A DNA stretch of 64,000 nucleotides from Gnetum montanum (taxonomy: Eukaryota; Streptophyta; Gnetopsida; Gnetales; Gnetaceae), in contig MNCI01005373.1 of the NCBI GenBank assembly GCA_015680685.1, positions 73,790 through 137,789 on the forward strand, in the 5' to 3' direction. A model generated the notes under the pieces. That model did not search any database, was not told where the DNA came from, and was given only the letters and a program-made list of their open reading frames with translations. This document shows positions 20,923-31,221 of the stretch, one piece after another (position 1 is the first letter of the stretch; the number at the start of each line of letters is the position of its first letter). The translations under genes and the position numbers were made by a program.

Positions 20923-22010
20923 CTATGTTAGAGCTGTTGCTAAATCTTTACTATTGGGCATATGTTTGTCAATAGTCATTTGGTCCATCGAGCCCAAAAT
21001 TTTTATCTCATGCGTAGTTGGTTTATCATTTTTATCCACAACCATTGATCTAGATGTATCATGCTTTCCGGATGATTCACCCTCATAGCTTGTGTTTGGT
21101 TTATTGTTAGGTGATGTCATGGGTATTGCACTTAGCGGGGTAGGCTTGGGGGATCCTAAGGCTAGTCGTTGACATTCCTTCTCCAAGAGTTCCCATGTAA
21201 GCTTGTCTACCAGGTGTTCTCGTGTGTGGCGTGGGGGAACAGTTGGTTTCTGGACTTCAGGTTGCTTTGGAACTTGTATGATGTATGGAGTAGGACGGGG
21301 TTGTAGTTGGATGGTTGAATGGGGTTGAGTGTCAGGCTGCCTAGGCACCCTAATGACATAGGGGGTTGGTCTATTTTATGTTTGCAGAGTGGAGGATTGG
21401 TGGTCATTAGAGCGTTCGGGTATCCTAACAACATATGAAGTTGGTCTAGTGGGGGGTTGTACCTCCATAGTTGCAACCACAGGTGACACTTGGACTACGT
21501 AGGGAGCGAGCCGGGTAAGAGGTTATATGTCTGCGGTAGTAGCAGTGGGAGGTACACGCACTACGTATGGTTTTTCATGTGGTGGTATGGTAGAGGTCGC
21601 TACGACGGGGGGTATTTGAATGACATACGGTCTTTGCGGGGTAAGCGGGGTACATGGGGAGTATAATTGTTGAGGCATAGGTGTTTGTACAGTGGGAGGA
21701 ATATGCACTACAAATGGTCTCTTAGGTATTTGCTGCTCATGATCTGAATAGATGGTGTTAATCCTAGGTGTTTCCGGTTCATTATCCAAGTAGATGGTGT
21801 TAATTACATATGGTGCTTCTTTAGTATTTAGAGGATCTTTATACACGCCCATGGCCTGGTTTTGTGGTTGGACCAGGTTGGCATCATCAAAAGTGATTTG
21901 ACCTCTGTCAATCATTTGTTGGATATCTTATTTTAGGGTGAAACAATAGTCAGTGCCATGCCCATTACGTTGATGATAATCACAGAAATGGTCCATTCTA
22001 AAGCCCTTTG
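20923..22010 (-). pseudogene. gag: B1 gag C-terminal part, PYVVxVP repeats
   Basis: Continues the gag frame after stops. Near 21960 it carries the zinc-knuckle-like CDYHQRNGHGTDYC of Tat gag proteins, then MIDRGQITFDDANLV, and then a proline-rich stretch in which a motif of the type PYVVxVPP is repeated about nine times (APYVINT, RPFVVHIPP, RPYVIQIPP, KPYVVRVPP, TPYIIQVPK and others) down to about 21250. The repeats are probably a flexible spacer between nucleocapsid and protease. Stops at several points make it non-functional. Confidence 0.7.
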
Positions 22011-22143
22011 GAACTGGGGGCTCATCTGACTTTGCCAGGCTTGGGTTCTAAACCAATTAACAGAACTGATCATGTCTTTGGATTGCTACAGGGGATAATT
22101 GTTTATGTTTCATCAGTCTGGCCTTCAAGAGTTGGTCAAATAA

Positions 22144-23679
22144 TTATGAGGGTTTCATGGGCAACGGTGTGTATTGAGAGGGGTCCCTCCTCTCGAAGTT
22201 TCTCGCACGAACCGGTGTAGGATTTTGTGATGTGGACGATTCAGGCGCAGTCGCAAGAGTAGGTCTAGCGTAATTAGTAGGGGCAGCAGGCGGTTTGCCT
22301 TGTTGTCCCGCATTCACTTGTTGTGTTTCCNNNNNNNNNNNNNNNNNNNNNNNNNNNNNNNNNNNNNNNNNNNNNNNNNNTGCATTGAGATAATATAATT
22401 TGGATTTGACAAAATCATTGACAGCCCCTTTTAGGATGGTGAGGAGATACGTCTCCGGGATTGGCTCGTGGAGCTCATGGAGGGTAGCACTCCATCGTTG
22501 AATAAATTTTTGGATAGGTTTAAGCAGTGCTTGCTTGACCTGTATGAGGCTGTCAAATGTTGCTTCAGGCTTCAAGTTATACTTGAACCTGGTAACGAAT
22601 TGGTGTAACAAATCTTCTAAAGAAGATATTGAGTTTCGGGGCAAGGCTCGATACCAATCAAGTGCTCTCCCTGTGAGGGACATGGGGAACACTCGCAGAA
22701 TGGCATGTGGCCATGCCTGAAGTAGCATGCATTCTAATCTAAATGTTATAAGGTGAGCGTTGGGGTCTGTCTCCTCGTTGTATTTAGTCAGTGTGGGTAA
22801 GGAAACACCCTTAGGTAGTGTTAGAGGTGGAATTGAAGATCTGATGGGGTCATCGTGATAGAATTCCACTACCTTAAGCTCTCCATCGGTGGTTGTTTTG
22901 AGGCGTTTGACCTCGTCAGTTAGCTCCTGCATTAGCTTTTTGACATCAGCCTAGTCTTGGGCACTAGGTGGGATAGTAGGTTGATGATGTTGTACAGTAG
23001 ACAAGTTAGATTGTTGGACAGTGGGCTGGAAGGAAGAAAGTTATGTGGTTGGAGGTTGTGCTTGTGGAATATTTGTGGTGGGTGGTACTAGGGGTGGTGC
23101 ATTGTAGGTAAGGGATTGCTATTGTTGTTGTGGTTGTACTTGAGGAATGTTAGCAGGTAGAATTGTATGAGGCGGTATGTTATAGTGAGGGGGTTGATGT
23201 GGTTGAGCACCAATTGTAGCCCATTGCCTAGTCACGCTTTGTGTAGGAACACCCTGAACTTGTTGAGTTACAGTTGTAAAGGATGCTTCTTAGGTTTGGA
23301 TCCACAGTATATAATGAGCGGATGTAGAAGCCAGTATCACATGCAGCATCCCGATCACTTGGGGTGGGAAGGCTACTCCTACATTATTTTGAGGGGGTTG
23401 TATTTGTAAGAATGAGGGTACTGTGGTAGCATGAGGAATAGTGAGGGGAAGCGTATTGAATTGCGCATCGGTCATAGGAGGAGTGGGGACGAGAGTGGAT
23501 GCCTCTTGTTGAGGCACATGTGCTTGAGTGATTTTAAATGACTGGAGGAACGTAGTTTCCCCCGTGAATGGGTGAAACAATGGGTTTGCATAAGTTTGTG
23601 GGCTGAGGGTATGGCACAAATCTTCGTGCTCGGACTGAGCTGCAAAGTCATCCTCCTCTTCCAATTGAGAATTTTCCAC
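22144..23679 (-). pseudogene. gag: B1 gag, capsid core
   Basis: Contains the Retrotrans_gag core: YNEETDPNAHLITFRLECML, FPMSLTGRALDWYRALP, LLHQFVTRFKYNLKPEATFD and LIQVKQALLKPIQKFIQRWS. The upstream segment (23290-23679) is glutamine/proline-rich. The frame is interrupted between 22932 and 23290 and by a 50-base gap (22331-22380). The product would form the particle shell that packages the element RNA. Confidence 0.8.
22331..22380. other. Assembly gap, 50 N
   Basis: Unknown bases within B1 gag. Two further single Ns bracket 23745-23798 nearby. Confidence 0.99.
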
Positions 23680-24159
23680 AGACTGGTCCAGAGACTGACT
23701 CCTTAGTAGGAGGAGCTATGAGATGAGCTCAGAGTAGTGCTCTNATAGCTATGGATCAAACTGAAATGGAGGTTAAGAGACAATACGAACTATTTCATNT
23801 AGCTATGCCAGCTTGTATTTTTACACATATGAAATTGTATTACTCCTAGGTTATAATGTTAAATGACGGGTTCCTCCCTTGTAGTTTGAGAGACCGGCGA
23901 GGTCCTACTGTTGGTTGTACTATGGGTTGTTGAATGGCCATGGGGCCTATGATATTTGTGATGGGCTTGGTTGAAGCATTAGGGTTCGCAGTGTTCATGA
24001 TGAAATGGTTGTGAATATAACAAGGTGGAAGGGATATGAAACTGGTATACTTATCAGAGCATACACCTAAGTTCGCAGCGTATAGCGTATAGACTGGATC
24101 TTAGCGTATAGGCCTCAACGACCAGCGTACGGAGACAGCGTATAGCATGCAAGTGGGCT

Positions 24160-24582
24160 GGACAGCGTGTAGACAGGGTCTATAGCGTACAGTGTGCAAG
24201 TGGGCTGGACAACGTGTAGACAGGGTCTACAACGTACATTGTGCAAGCGAGCTAAGCAGCGTGTAGACAGGGTCTACAACGTACAGCGTGCAAGTGAGCT
24301 GGGCAGCCTGTAAATAGGGTCTACAGCGTATAGCGTGCAAGCGAGCTGGGCAGCGTGTAGACAAGGTCTACAACGTACAGTGTGCAAGCGAGCTAGACTG
24401 TGTGTAGATAGGGTCTACAAAGTACAACGTGCAAGTGGGCTGGACAACGTGTAGACAGGGTCTACAGCGTACAGCGTGCAAGTGGGCTGGACAATGTGTA
24501 GACAGGGTCTACAGCGTATAGCGTGCAAGTGGGCTAGGCAGCGTGTAGACAGGGTTTCCAGCGCACAGTGTAGATTGAGCAG
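24160..24582. repeat. 47-bp tandem repeat in the B1 leader, about 9 copies
   Basis: Units of the type GGACAGCGTGTAGACAGGGT followed by CTACAGCGTACAGTGTGCAAG and TGGGCT, head to tail with few indels. The array lies between gag and the primer site on the element strand (the leader). It uses the same AGCGTGTA / AGCGTACA words as the LTRs and the intron-1 array. Confidence 0.9.
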
Positions 24583-24711
24583 TGTGTAGACACTGGGAAT
24601 TATGTAGAACAAGGTACAGATCTGGGAAGTTCAGAGCCGGGTTTGGTTTCTGTGTGACGTGAATCTGGGAAAACCAGGGTATGAGATCGAAGTAAGTTTA
24701 AACAGTTTCAT

Positions 24712-24730
24712 GGCCCTCGTTCTAGCGCCA
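24712..24730 (-). other. Primer-binding site of B1
   Basis: On the minus strand TGGCGCTAGAACGAGGGCC lies five bases inside the LTR. The TGGCGC start fits a tRNA ending GCGCCA. I cannot assign the tRNA with certainty. Confidence 0.55.
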
Positions 24731-24735
24731 TTTTC

Positions 24736-26252
24736 TATACTGTCCAAAATCGTTGGTCTCCGGCTGGAATGAAACGGAAACCAGGAGATCCCCGGGCAAG
24801 CATAGAAGACCCTACCTTCGCTTGAGGGCAAGCTGGAATTGACGAAGGTAGAGTACCTTGAGTAGTCCACACATGGATCAGATAAGGATTTGCCCGAACA
24901 TACACTAATATACTGTACGCTGGGTTATACGTAAATGGCGTAACTAATGTAAAACGGAGCGTAAACGTACAGGAATGTAAACAATAAGCATACAATAAGG
25001 AACAAAAACTGTAACAAGTCTTAGCAAAAGAAATATGGCAACGTTATTGCATAATAGAAGTTACAATGCACCGGTCTCAACGCAGTTGTGGATCTGATAC
25101 AAGGCGGACAGAAAGCTCCGGTACAGTGGGATGATGGTTTACTGAACTCGGCTGCAAGCATAGCGTGAAGGATGTATGCTCAGTGTGCGGCCTGGAAGTC
25201 CAAGGTATAGGATGCAGGGTTCTAGATTTTCTCAGTGTTGGTTGCTTGAATTCTTTTTTGCCAAGATGCCTCCAATTTTTTGAACCCAGATCCAGTCAAA
25301 AATCAAGGTTTTTATACAAGTTTAGACATTATACTCGGATCTGAGAGGGGATGATTGGCTATGGGATGCTGGACTCTTGGGTCGGGTGACATGTCACACG
25401 TTGATCGAGTGCGAAAGAATGAAATTTTACAAATGTACAGTGTGTTGCACGCTAGCGTATACTACTGTACGCCAGCGTATATCGCTATACGCCAGCGTAT
25501 ACATGCTGGGTGTGTGAACTCGGCGTACAGACTTGACTAAAACAAAAGAAGTCATTTTTGCAAACTACTGCTACAAATTCGGCCCTCAGATTTGAATTCG
25601 GATGTCACGAGAATGCTGCCTGTGGATGTTCAGCTCGGTTGCCCTTGATCTGACATGGTTCTGGAGAGCTTTGATTGGTACACGTGCTACACACTGGGCG
25701 TACACACTATACACACTGGGCGTATACGCCGGGCGTACATGCTGTTCGTACACACTGGGCGTACAGGATGTACATGCTCAGCATATGAACTCCAAAGTGC
25801 ATGATGTCGAGGCCAAAATTTAACTTTCTGGAGCCCATGATGACACCTGATAATTGCTCTGTCCCTGTGAGTTGATGCCTTGTACAAAATCTTACTCTGA
25901 AGTGCCTTTTCCATGCAGTCTTTGGATCACATGCTGGACGTACACGTCAGTTATACGTGCTGAGCGTACATGCGAGGCGTGCATGCTGGGCGTATACGCT
26001 GGGCATGTACGCTGTGCATGCTGCATACTGCATACTCAGTGAAAACCAAGTATCTTGAGCTCCACATTTGCCATGTTAGATTCCAGATGTCACCGTGGTC
26101 TTCTACGGGTCCCAGGGAACCGTTTCCTATTGAGTTCGACTTTGCTTGAAGCTGTTTGTGGGGTCCTCAAGCTTCAGTCATGCTGGGGAGCATCATGACT
26201 TAGCTCGATTCTTGTTGGAGAAGTACTAAGCTTAGAATTTTGTGGTGTTTGA
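24736..26252 (-). repeat. 5' LTR of B1
   Basis: Partner of 7791-9294, 13 bp longer, collinear throughout. Its outer end is followed by the target-site duplication ACTGA at 26253-26257. It carries the same AGCGTATACGCT clusters (about 25440-25520, 25680-25790, 25930-26040). Confidence 0.85.
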
Positions 26253-26257
26253 ACTGA

Positions 26258-26909
26258 TTAGAAGGATGGACTTGGTCCTGATCTTGGAACGATGGGTTAA
26301 TGACATATTAATCATGTTTTACATGCAGAATTCACTATGCCCTGGGTCAGTTACCTCATGTTCCAATCTCTACGATTCCTTTCTATACTTCATCTAATCT
26401 CACTATTCGTGTAATTGTAGCTCGTGTCCTATGTAGCATAGAATTTTCATCTCATTCTAGTGCTATTTACATGTGTGTGTTTTGTGGAGTTAGTGCGGAT
26501 TACATTTAACCCTTCTAGTGCCCATGGACACTTTAAGTGTGGTTACACAAGGGCATTCTAGGTTAAAACTTGCTTTGGGGAGGACCCACTTGTGTAATTT
26601 TTCATAATCTTCACTAATTCTCTAGCTCAAACACATAATTTCTTATCCTCAGCTTAATTTTTCATAATTTTCTTTCCCTATTATTATCCCTCTGAATTTT
26701 AACGTTCCAATGTACCATTACACTCCCTTTTTTCTTAACCGCCAAATTTTTATTGCTAAAGTTCATGTCATTATCATTAAGAGTGCCTCTTAAATCAATG
26801 AAATTACCCTAGGACATCTTAATACTTGCCAATGTCCTCAATTTCCAACATTAATTTCAAGAAAAATCATAAAAATTTTGGCATTTCTTTAGTGTCTCAC
26901 ATCACTAGG
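26258..26909 (+). other. A1 non-coding spacer, right part
   Basis: Continuation of the A1 spacer interrupted at 7790. It matches the reverse complement of A2 at about 60990-61600, for example GACTTGGTCCTGATCTTGGA and CTTTGGGGAGGACCCACTT. No gene is seen. Confidence 0.65.
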
Positions 26910-27000
26910 GATGAGATATCACGTACGCGATATCGCGTCCCACATGATATTGTGTACGCGATATATCGTACGCGATATCACATCTTATTTTCCTATAAAT
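26910..27000 (+). promoter_or_regulatory. Internal promoter of the A1 accessory gene
   Basis: Three tandem palindromic words of the type GATATCRCGTACGCGATATC (26912-26983) lie just upstream of a TATA box, TATAAAT at 26994-27000. A2 keeps the same arrangement (perfect palindrome 60954-60973, TATA near 60890). The LTR promoter has the same pair of elements, so the accessory gene is probably transcribed independently of the LTR but under similar control. Confidence 0.6.
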
Positions 27001-27388
27001 AGGTACCCCCACTTCAACACTTAGCATCATTTTTTCATTCATGTGGGGGGAGTTGTTAAAATTTTTCTCTGCGACTTGCAATTGTGTGACCCTTGCTTTT
27101 TCACTCATATCTCGCGCACTGGTGCTCCGATTTTAATTCCGTTTGAACCTACTTGAACTCAGAGTGTTTAGTTTAGTCGTGGGGGAGAGACACTTATTGA
27201 AAAGTGCCTAACTCGCCCAAAGGACATCAGTTAGGGTAATTAACACTAACACTTAGAATAATTGTGCCAAAAATCATATGACCTTAGGTACATGGGGAGA
27301 TTAAAAATGGAAATCACCTAAGTCACAAGATCCATTATTACAATTTTTAGGCATGATCATACATTATAACATAAGATCTTTAATTAAG

Positions 27389-27454
27389 GTAAGTAGTAAG
27401 GTATAACTTGATTTCCAAAACAACCTTACTAACGCTTGGCCCGTGTGATTGCAG
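27389..27454 (+). other. 66-bp 5'UTR intron of the A1 accessory gene
   Basis: Donor AAG/GTAAGTAGTAAG, exact TACTAAC branch-point word near 27428, acceptor GTGTGATTGCAG ending at 27454, two bases before the ATG. A2 has the equivalent 67-bp intron (60479-60413) with the same donor, TACTAAC and acceptor. Conservation of all three signals in two copies supports splicing despite the short length. Confidence 0.55.
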
Positions 27455-27455
27455 A

Positions 27456-30246
27456 ATGGCCCAGAAACATGCACAACAGGAGGGTCCTGTACAAGGTGGA
27501 ATGAAATGATGTCAGAGAGGTGCAAGACAAGGCCTTGGTAGACAACATACAAAATAGGAGGTGCAATCATTCAACATCCATCAAGAAGAACCTCCTACCA
27601 GATGGTCCGGGCAGGAAGAAGGGGGAGTTGCTACTGCGCCTGAACCGGGACAACAACTCACGTTGCCCCCAAAATGTGTTCAGGCTATGCATGAGAAGTC
27701 CACATTCGCTACGGTGATTGTGGAGCTAAACTTTGAATCTTTTGCAGAGTTTTCTCCTGAGGCTATTAGGGATCACCTCAAAGGGTCTCCCTTATGGCCT
27801 GTCCTCTCTGAAAGTGGTGCCTGGTACTTAGGAGAAACGTACCAGTTCTAGCACAATAGGGAGCAAGGCACCACAGTTAACATTTGTGGTGTGATAGTTG
27901 ATTTCTCTGCACAGGCTATTTTGAAAGTGTTAAATCTTTCAAATTCAGGGCCCCATGTTGCTCGGTTATCTACTTGTTCAGACCCTGATGTGTGAAAAGA
28001 TTGGTTAGAGAAGGCTTATGACAGAGATAAAGCTTTTGGTGAGCTGATGATGGAAGAGAGAGTTTATTTCAAAATTGAGACATATCACCTCTTCCCCAAA
28101 AAAGGTTTGAAAAGAATATCGACGTATGTAGCTAGAGGATGTGCAGTGTTGATGGGAAAGGTTAATGCTAACCTTCCCCATCTATATTTGATGGAGGTCC
28201 TAAGGTGATTTGAAGAATGAAAGACATGGAAGATGGCATTGCTTTTCCCCTATCTTATTAGAAAACTATGCTAATGGGTTGATATTCGGGGGTACACTAA
28301 TGACGTCCTCCGAAAAGCCCAGAATGCTTCTTATGCTAAATTGTTAAAGGTGTTAGCTCCAAGAAAAAGCACTGGCAAAGAGTTGAGACCAGATGAAGAA
28401 GAAGAAAAGATGACTGGACCACCTGCAACTCAACTTGCAGGACCCAGTCAACCTCCAGCCATGGATCCCAGCCAACAACAAGAAGCAGGGCCTTGCATAG
28501 GCTAGGATCAATCGTCACCGTCGCAAGACTACAGATCGTCAATGAGCCATCTTAGGGCCATCGCTGAGATGGTTAGTTGGGGAAGTCGTGATGATGCAAA
28601 CATCTTGTTCATCATCGATGATGTCGATTAGCCTACAGTTTCAGTAGATTGCACAAGGGATGAATTATCAATTCAAATAGGAGGAGGGAAAAGTAGATGG
28701 TCGCAACAAATCTTAGGAAACACGACATCTTTTCAGGTGCAGTTAGAGATTGGTGAAGGGGCCACTATGGTGGTCATGTAACACCAAAAAGCTACGGGAG
28801 CTGCTGAAGTGGTCACTAACCACATGAAAGAATCTTTCAATGTACCTTTTGTGCCACTGGCAGATCTCTCAGGAGCACGAGATGCTCAAACTCTTGCTAG
28901 AACCTCAATGACTCCTGCAGAACATGAGGATGTACTTGACAAATTGCTTCAAATAGGACAAGTAATGACGTATCTATTTGACATCCCTCAGGATATCATA
29001 GCAATTCAATCAGACCTCATTTCCACAAAGGGAAAGCTAGTCATATCTGAAGTAAGGGCCGAGCATGCTGAAGCTGAAGTTTAGAAACTACAAGAGCAGC
29101 TTGTAGCCTTACAAGCAGTACAACGAGATCCTTTACAATTTGTTCCCACAGACCAGCTAGAGAATTTCAAAATTAAGCAATTAACAAAGCTAACCATAGA
29201 GAATAAAAGGATGGCAGAAGAAAAGGAGAAGGCTGTTTGGGATGCCTTCATAGTAGAAGTGCAAACTCATGCGCATCTTAAGATGCTTAAGGCCTTAGAA
29301 GAAGAGAACAAGCAGTTGGTTGCAGATAACCTTTGGTTGACCTTTGTAGAGAAACAAAAGAACGTTCTTGATGAACACTTTCATCAAATACAAGAGTAAT
29401 TCATTCAGGTCAACCAAGATGTATGTCGTTTAGCCAGAGTGAATCAAACCCTCTCAATGGAGGAGGTACGCTCTATTTGCCAAAATTTAGCAATTGAGAT
29501 AAGCGCGTGGTAGAGTGAGGCTAAACAACATGAGAAGCTGAAGGAGCATTTTCGTGATTAGGTGGGGATGCATAAAAAAATCCTAGATAAGGAGATCCAT
29601 ATGGCCAAGGCTCAAATCAACACTATCAGTGCTCAACACACTGATTGGAGGGCCATATTGGACACCTATGCTTTCGTCCACCAAGCGGAAGTTAAAAAAC
29701 TAGGACTTGCAGATCCAGGACTTGATGGAATACATGGAGTTGGCAAACCTTAGATATGCCAACCTTGCCATATTAATAGTAGGGTGCCTGAGAACAGATC
29801 TTGAACAGCAGGTAGCTTCCACCCATCTCAAATATGAGGTAGAATTTGTAGAATGCAAGAAGCTGGTTGAAAAATTGGATGTTGCAAATTCTAAACTTGA
29901 GGTGGTAAAAGCAAGCTACCAAGGGCAAAAAGATGTTGTAATCGACTTGGCTCGATGGCTAACAGATCTTCATGAATACAAAGATAAAGCTAGAGCCTAT
30001 GAGGAGGAACGATGGGTGTTCGTGGTGTGGTATGTCAAAGCCAACCAGATGTTCTCACAACTACCCTGTTCGTGGGAGGTGCCGACTCCATGAAACATAG
30101 GAACACTCGCATGGACAACACAAGATCCTCAAACCAAAGAGGAGAAGCTCCATGCTATACTTCAATGCCATCAAGCTTCAAAGCTTGGAGTTCATGATAA
30201 AGGGAAAGCGTCCATGGAGGAGCCACCACCACCAGGAACTACATGA
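27456..30246 (+). pseudogene. A1 accessory gene: transposon-protein domain plus coiled coil
   Basis: About 930 codons from MAQKHAQQEG (27456) to PPPPGTT and TGA at 30244-30246, with about ten stops and one frameshift near 29700. The N-terminal 260 or so residues show GVIVDFSAQAILKVLNL, then YHLFPKKGLKRISTYVARGC and LLFPYLIRKLC. This is the pattern of the domain annotated in many plants as 'putative plant transposon protein'. After a Gln/Pro-rich linker (about 28380-28520) a long coiled coil follows (from about 28890 to 30000; LEEENKQLVADN, MELANLRYANLAILIVG). It lies where Athila elements carry their env-like ORF, just before the polypurine tract. Function unknown; a DNA- or protein-binding helper role is inference. 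Many stops (e.g. TAG for TGG after ETYQF) fit cytosine decay. Confidence 0.75.
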
Positions 30247-30392
30247 GTTCCAATTTTTTGTAGTAGTTGTAGAATTTTTTCTGTGTTGTGTCTTCCCACA
30301 CTATGGTATCATTTCATTGCTTTTTCTAGTTAATAATCCCATACCTATCCACTGTGTAATCCTTGTAACTCAAGGATGAGTTTTTATTCAGT

Positions 30393-30402
30393 CATGGGGG
30401 AA
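30393..30402 (+). other. Polypurine tract of A1
   Basis: CATGGGGGAA directly before the 3' LTR. The equivalent in A2 reads GTGGGGGTA on the element strand. A conserved box, AACTCAAGGATGAGTTTTTA, precedes it in all A-family copies. Confidence 0.6.
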
Positions 30403-31216
30403 TGATGGGACGTGATATCGCATGGGCTACGATATTGCGTACGTGATATCATGTCCATTGCAATATTGCATGCAGCCCACCGTAATGTCTATAAATAAGA
30501 AGCGGCTCTCCCTTGTTAAGCATAGAATAGTTTAGATTATAGCTAGACTCTGGTAGTTTGATCCCTCCAGAGTTAGATTATTTTCTAGTGTCTGCCCGCA
30601 GTGTGGTGAATGTAATTGTATGGCATTCTTTATTCGAGTGTGACGTACTTGGACACGCACATGATCGGCAATAAAGATTGAGATTACTTCATCATTGCAG
30701 CATTCACTTTGTTATTCATTTGTTTATTTAATGTTATTTACTACTTTCTCTCTCACCCTTATCTCCTAGTAATGCGGAATGAGTACGACTTGATTACGAG
30801 CATTTAAGTGTGACTACTTGGTATCCTAGTGGTGTACCTAGGATCTGTGCTTGGTAATCCTAGTGGTATTCATGCACAAGGTCCAAGATGTGTACGGATG
30901 TTCAAGGAATTAGCTGCTCATCGCACTTAGGCTAGATTAGATTTTCTTACCTTTTCCTCCTAGCTTAGCTTAGTTAATATTACTTTCCACTACCTTCAGG
31001 AGTAGCGTTAGAATTAGAAACACATCATACACCTTAGTCTGGACTAAATCATACGTGACAAATATAAATACTAGTCCAGGTGGGAAGACAGTGAACTTCG
31101 ATCGAAGGTTAACAATCTAGGTGCCACAACTAGTCTGTCTATGGAGTTCAACTGGATCGCACGTGAGAATGCTCGTATTCGTATGGTTGAGTGTAGGGGT
31201 ATCTCACCACTCATCA
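30403..31216 (+). repeat. 3' LTR of A1
   Basis: Partner of 4292-5115, TGATGGGACG...CACTCATCA, followed by the TSD ATCCT. TATA at 30490-30497. The region upstream of TATA differs from the 5' LTR in the palindromic words, while the rest is nearly identical. Confidence 0.88.
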
Positions 31217-31221
31217 ATCCT

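Larger units (their letters stand above)
7791..26252 (-). mobile_element. B1: Tat-like Ty3/gypsy element with an embedded antisense gene
   Basis: The minus-strand element has LTRs at 7791-9294 and 24736-26252 and a perfect 5-bp target-site duplication ACTGA at 7786-7790 and 26253-26257. A2 shows the empty site in A-family sequence. Order on the minus strand: LTR, primer site, gag, protease, [antisense gene on the plus strand], RT, RNase H, second archaeal-type RNase H, integrase, tandem repeats, polypurine tract, LTR. The dual RNase H and the gag style (CDYHQRNGHGTDYC) place it in the Tat lineage. All frames have stops, so it is dead as sequenced. Short G/C-rich words such as CAGCGTGTA recur in LTRs, leader and introns. 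Confidence 0.88.
4292..31216 (+). mobile_element. A1: non-autonomous Athila-like LTR element, hosting B1
   Basis: LTRs lie at 4292-5115 and 30403-31216, with a perfect 5-bp target-site duplication ATCCT at 4287-4291 and 31217-31221. The order is LTR, tRNA-Asp type primer site, gag, a non-coding stretch, an internal promoter, an accessory gene, polypurine tract, LTR. Removing B1 (7791-26252) and one TSD copy leaves about 8.5 kb. There is no protease, RT or integrase on the plus strand. The uninterrupted copy A2 also lacks pol, so this is a family trait and not a result of the B1 insertion. Mobilisation would need proteins from another element. Confidence 0.85.

Noticed and set aside
24160-24582. 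CRISPR-like regular array
   Set aside because: The units are contiguous 47-bp tandem copies with no unique spacers; the same holds for the 37-bp and 39-bp arrays.
26910-27455. A nested 5' LTR belonging to the accessory gene
   Set aside because: It shares the palindromes and TATA with A LTRs, but sequence downstream of TATA is unrelated and no LTR ends or PBS are present.
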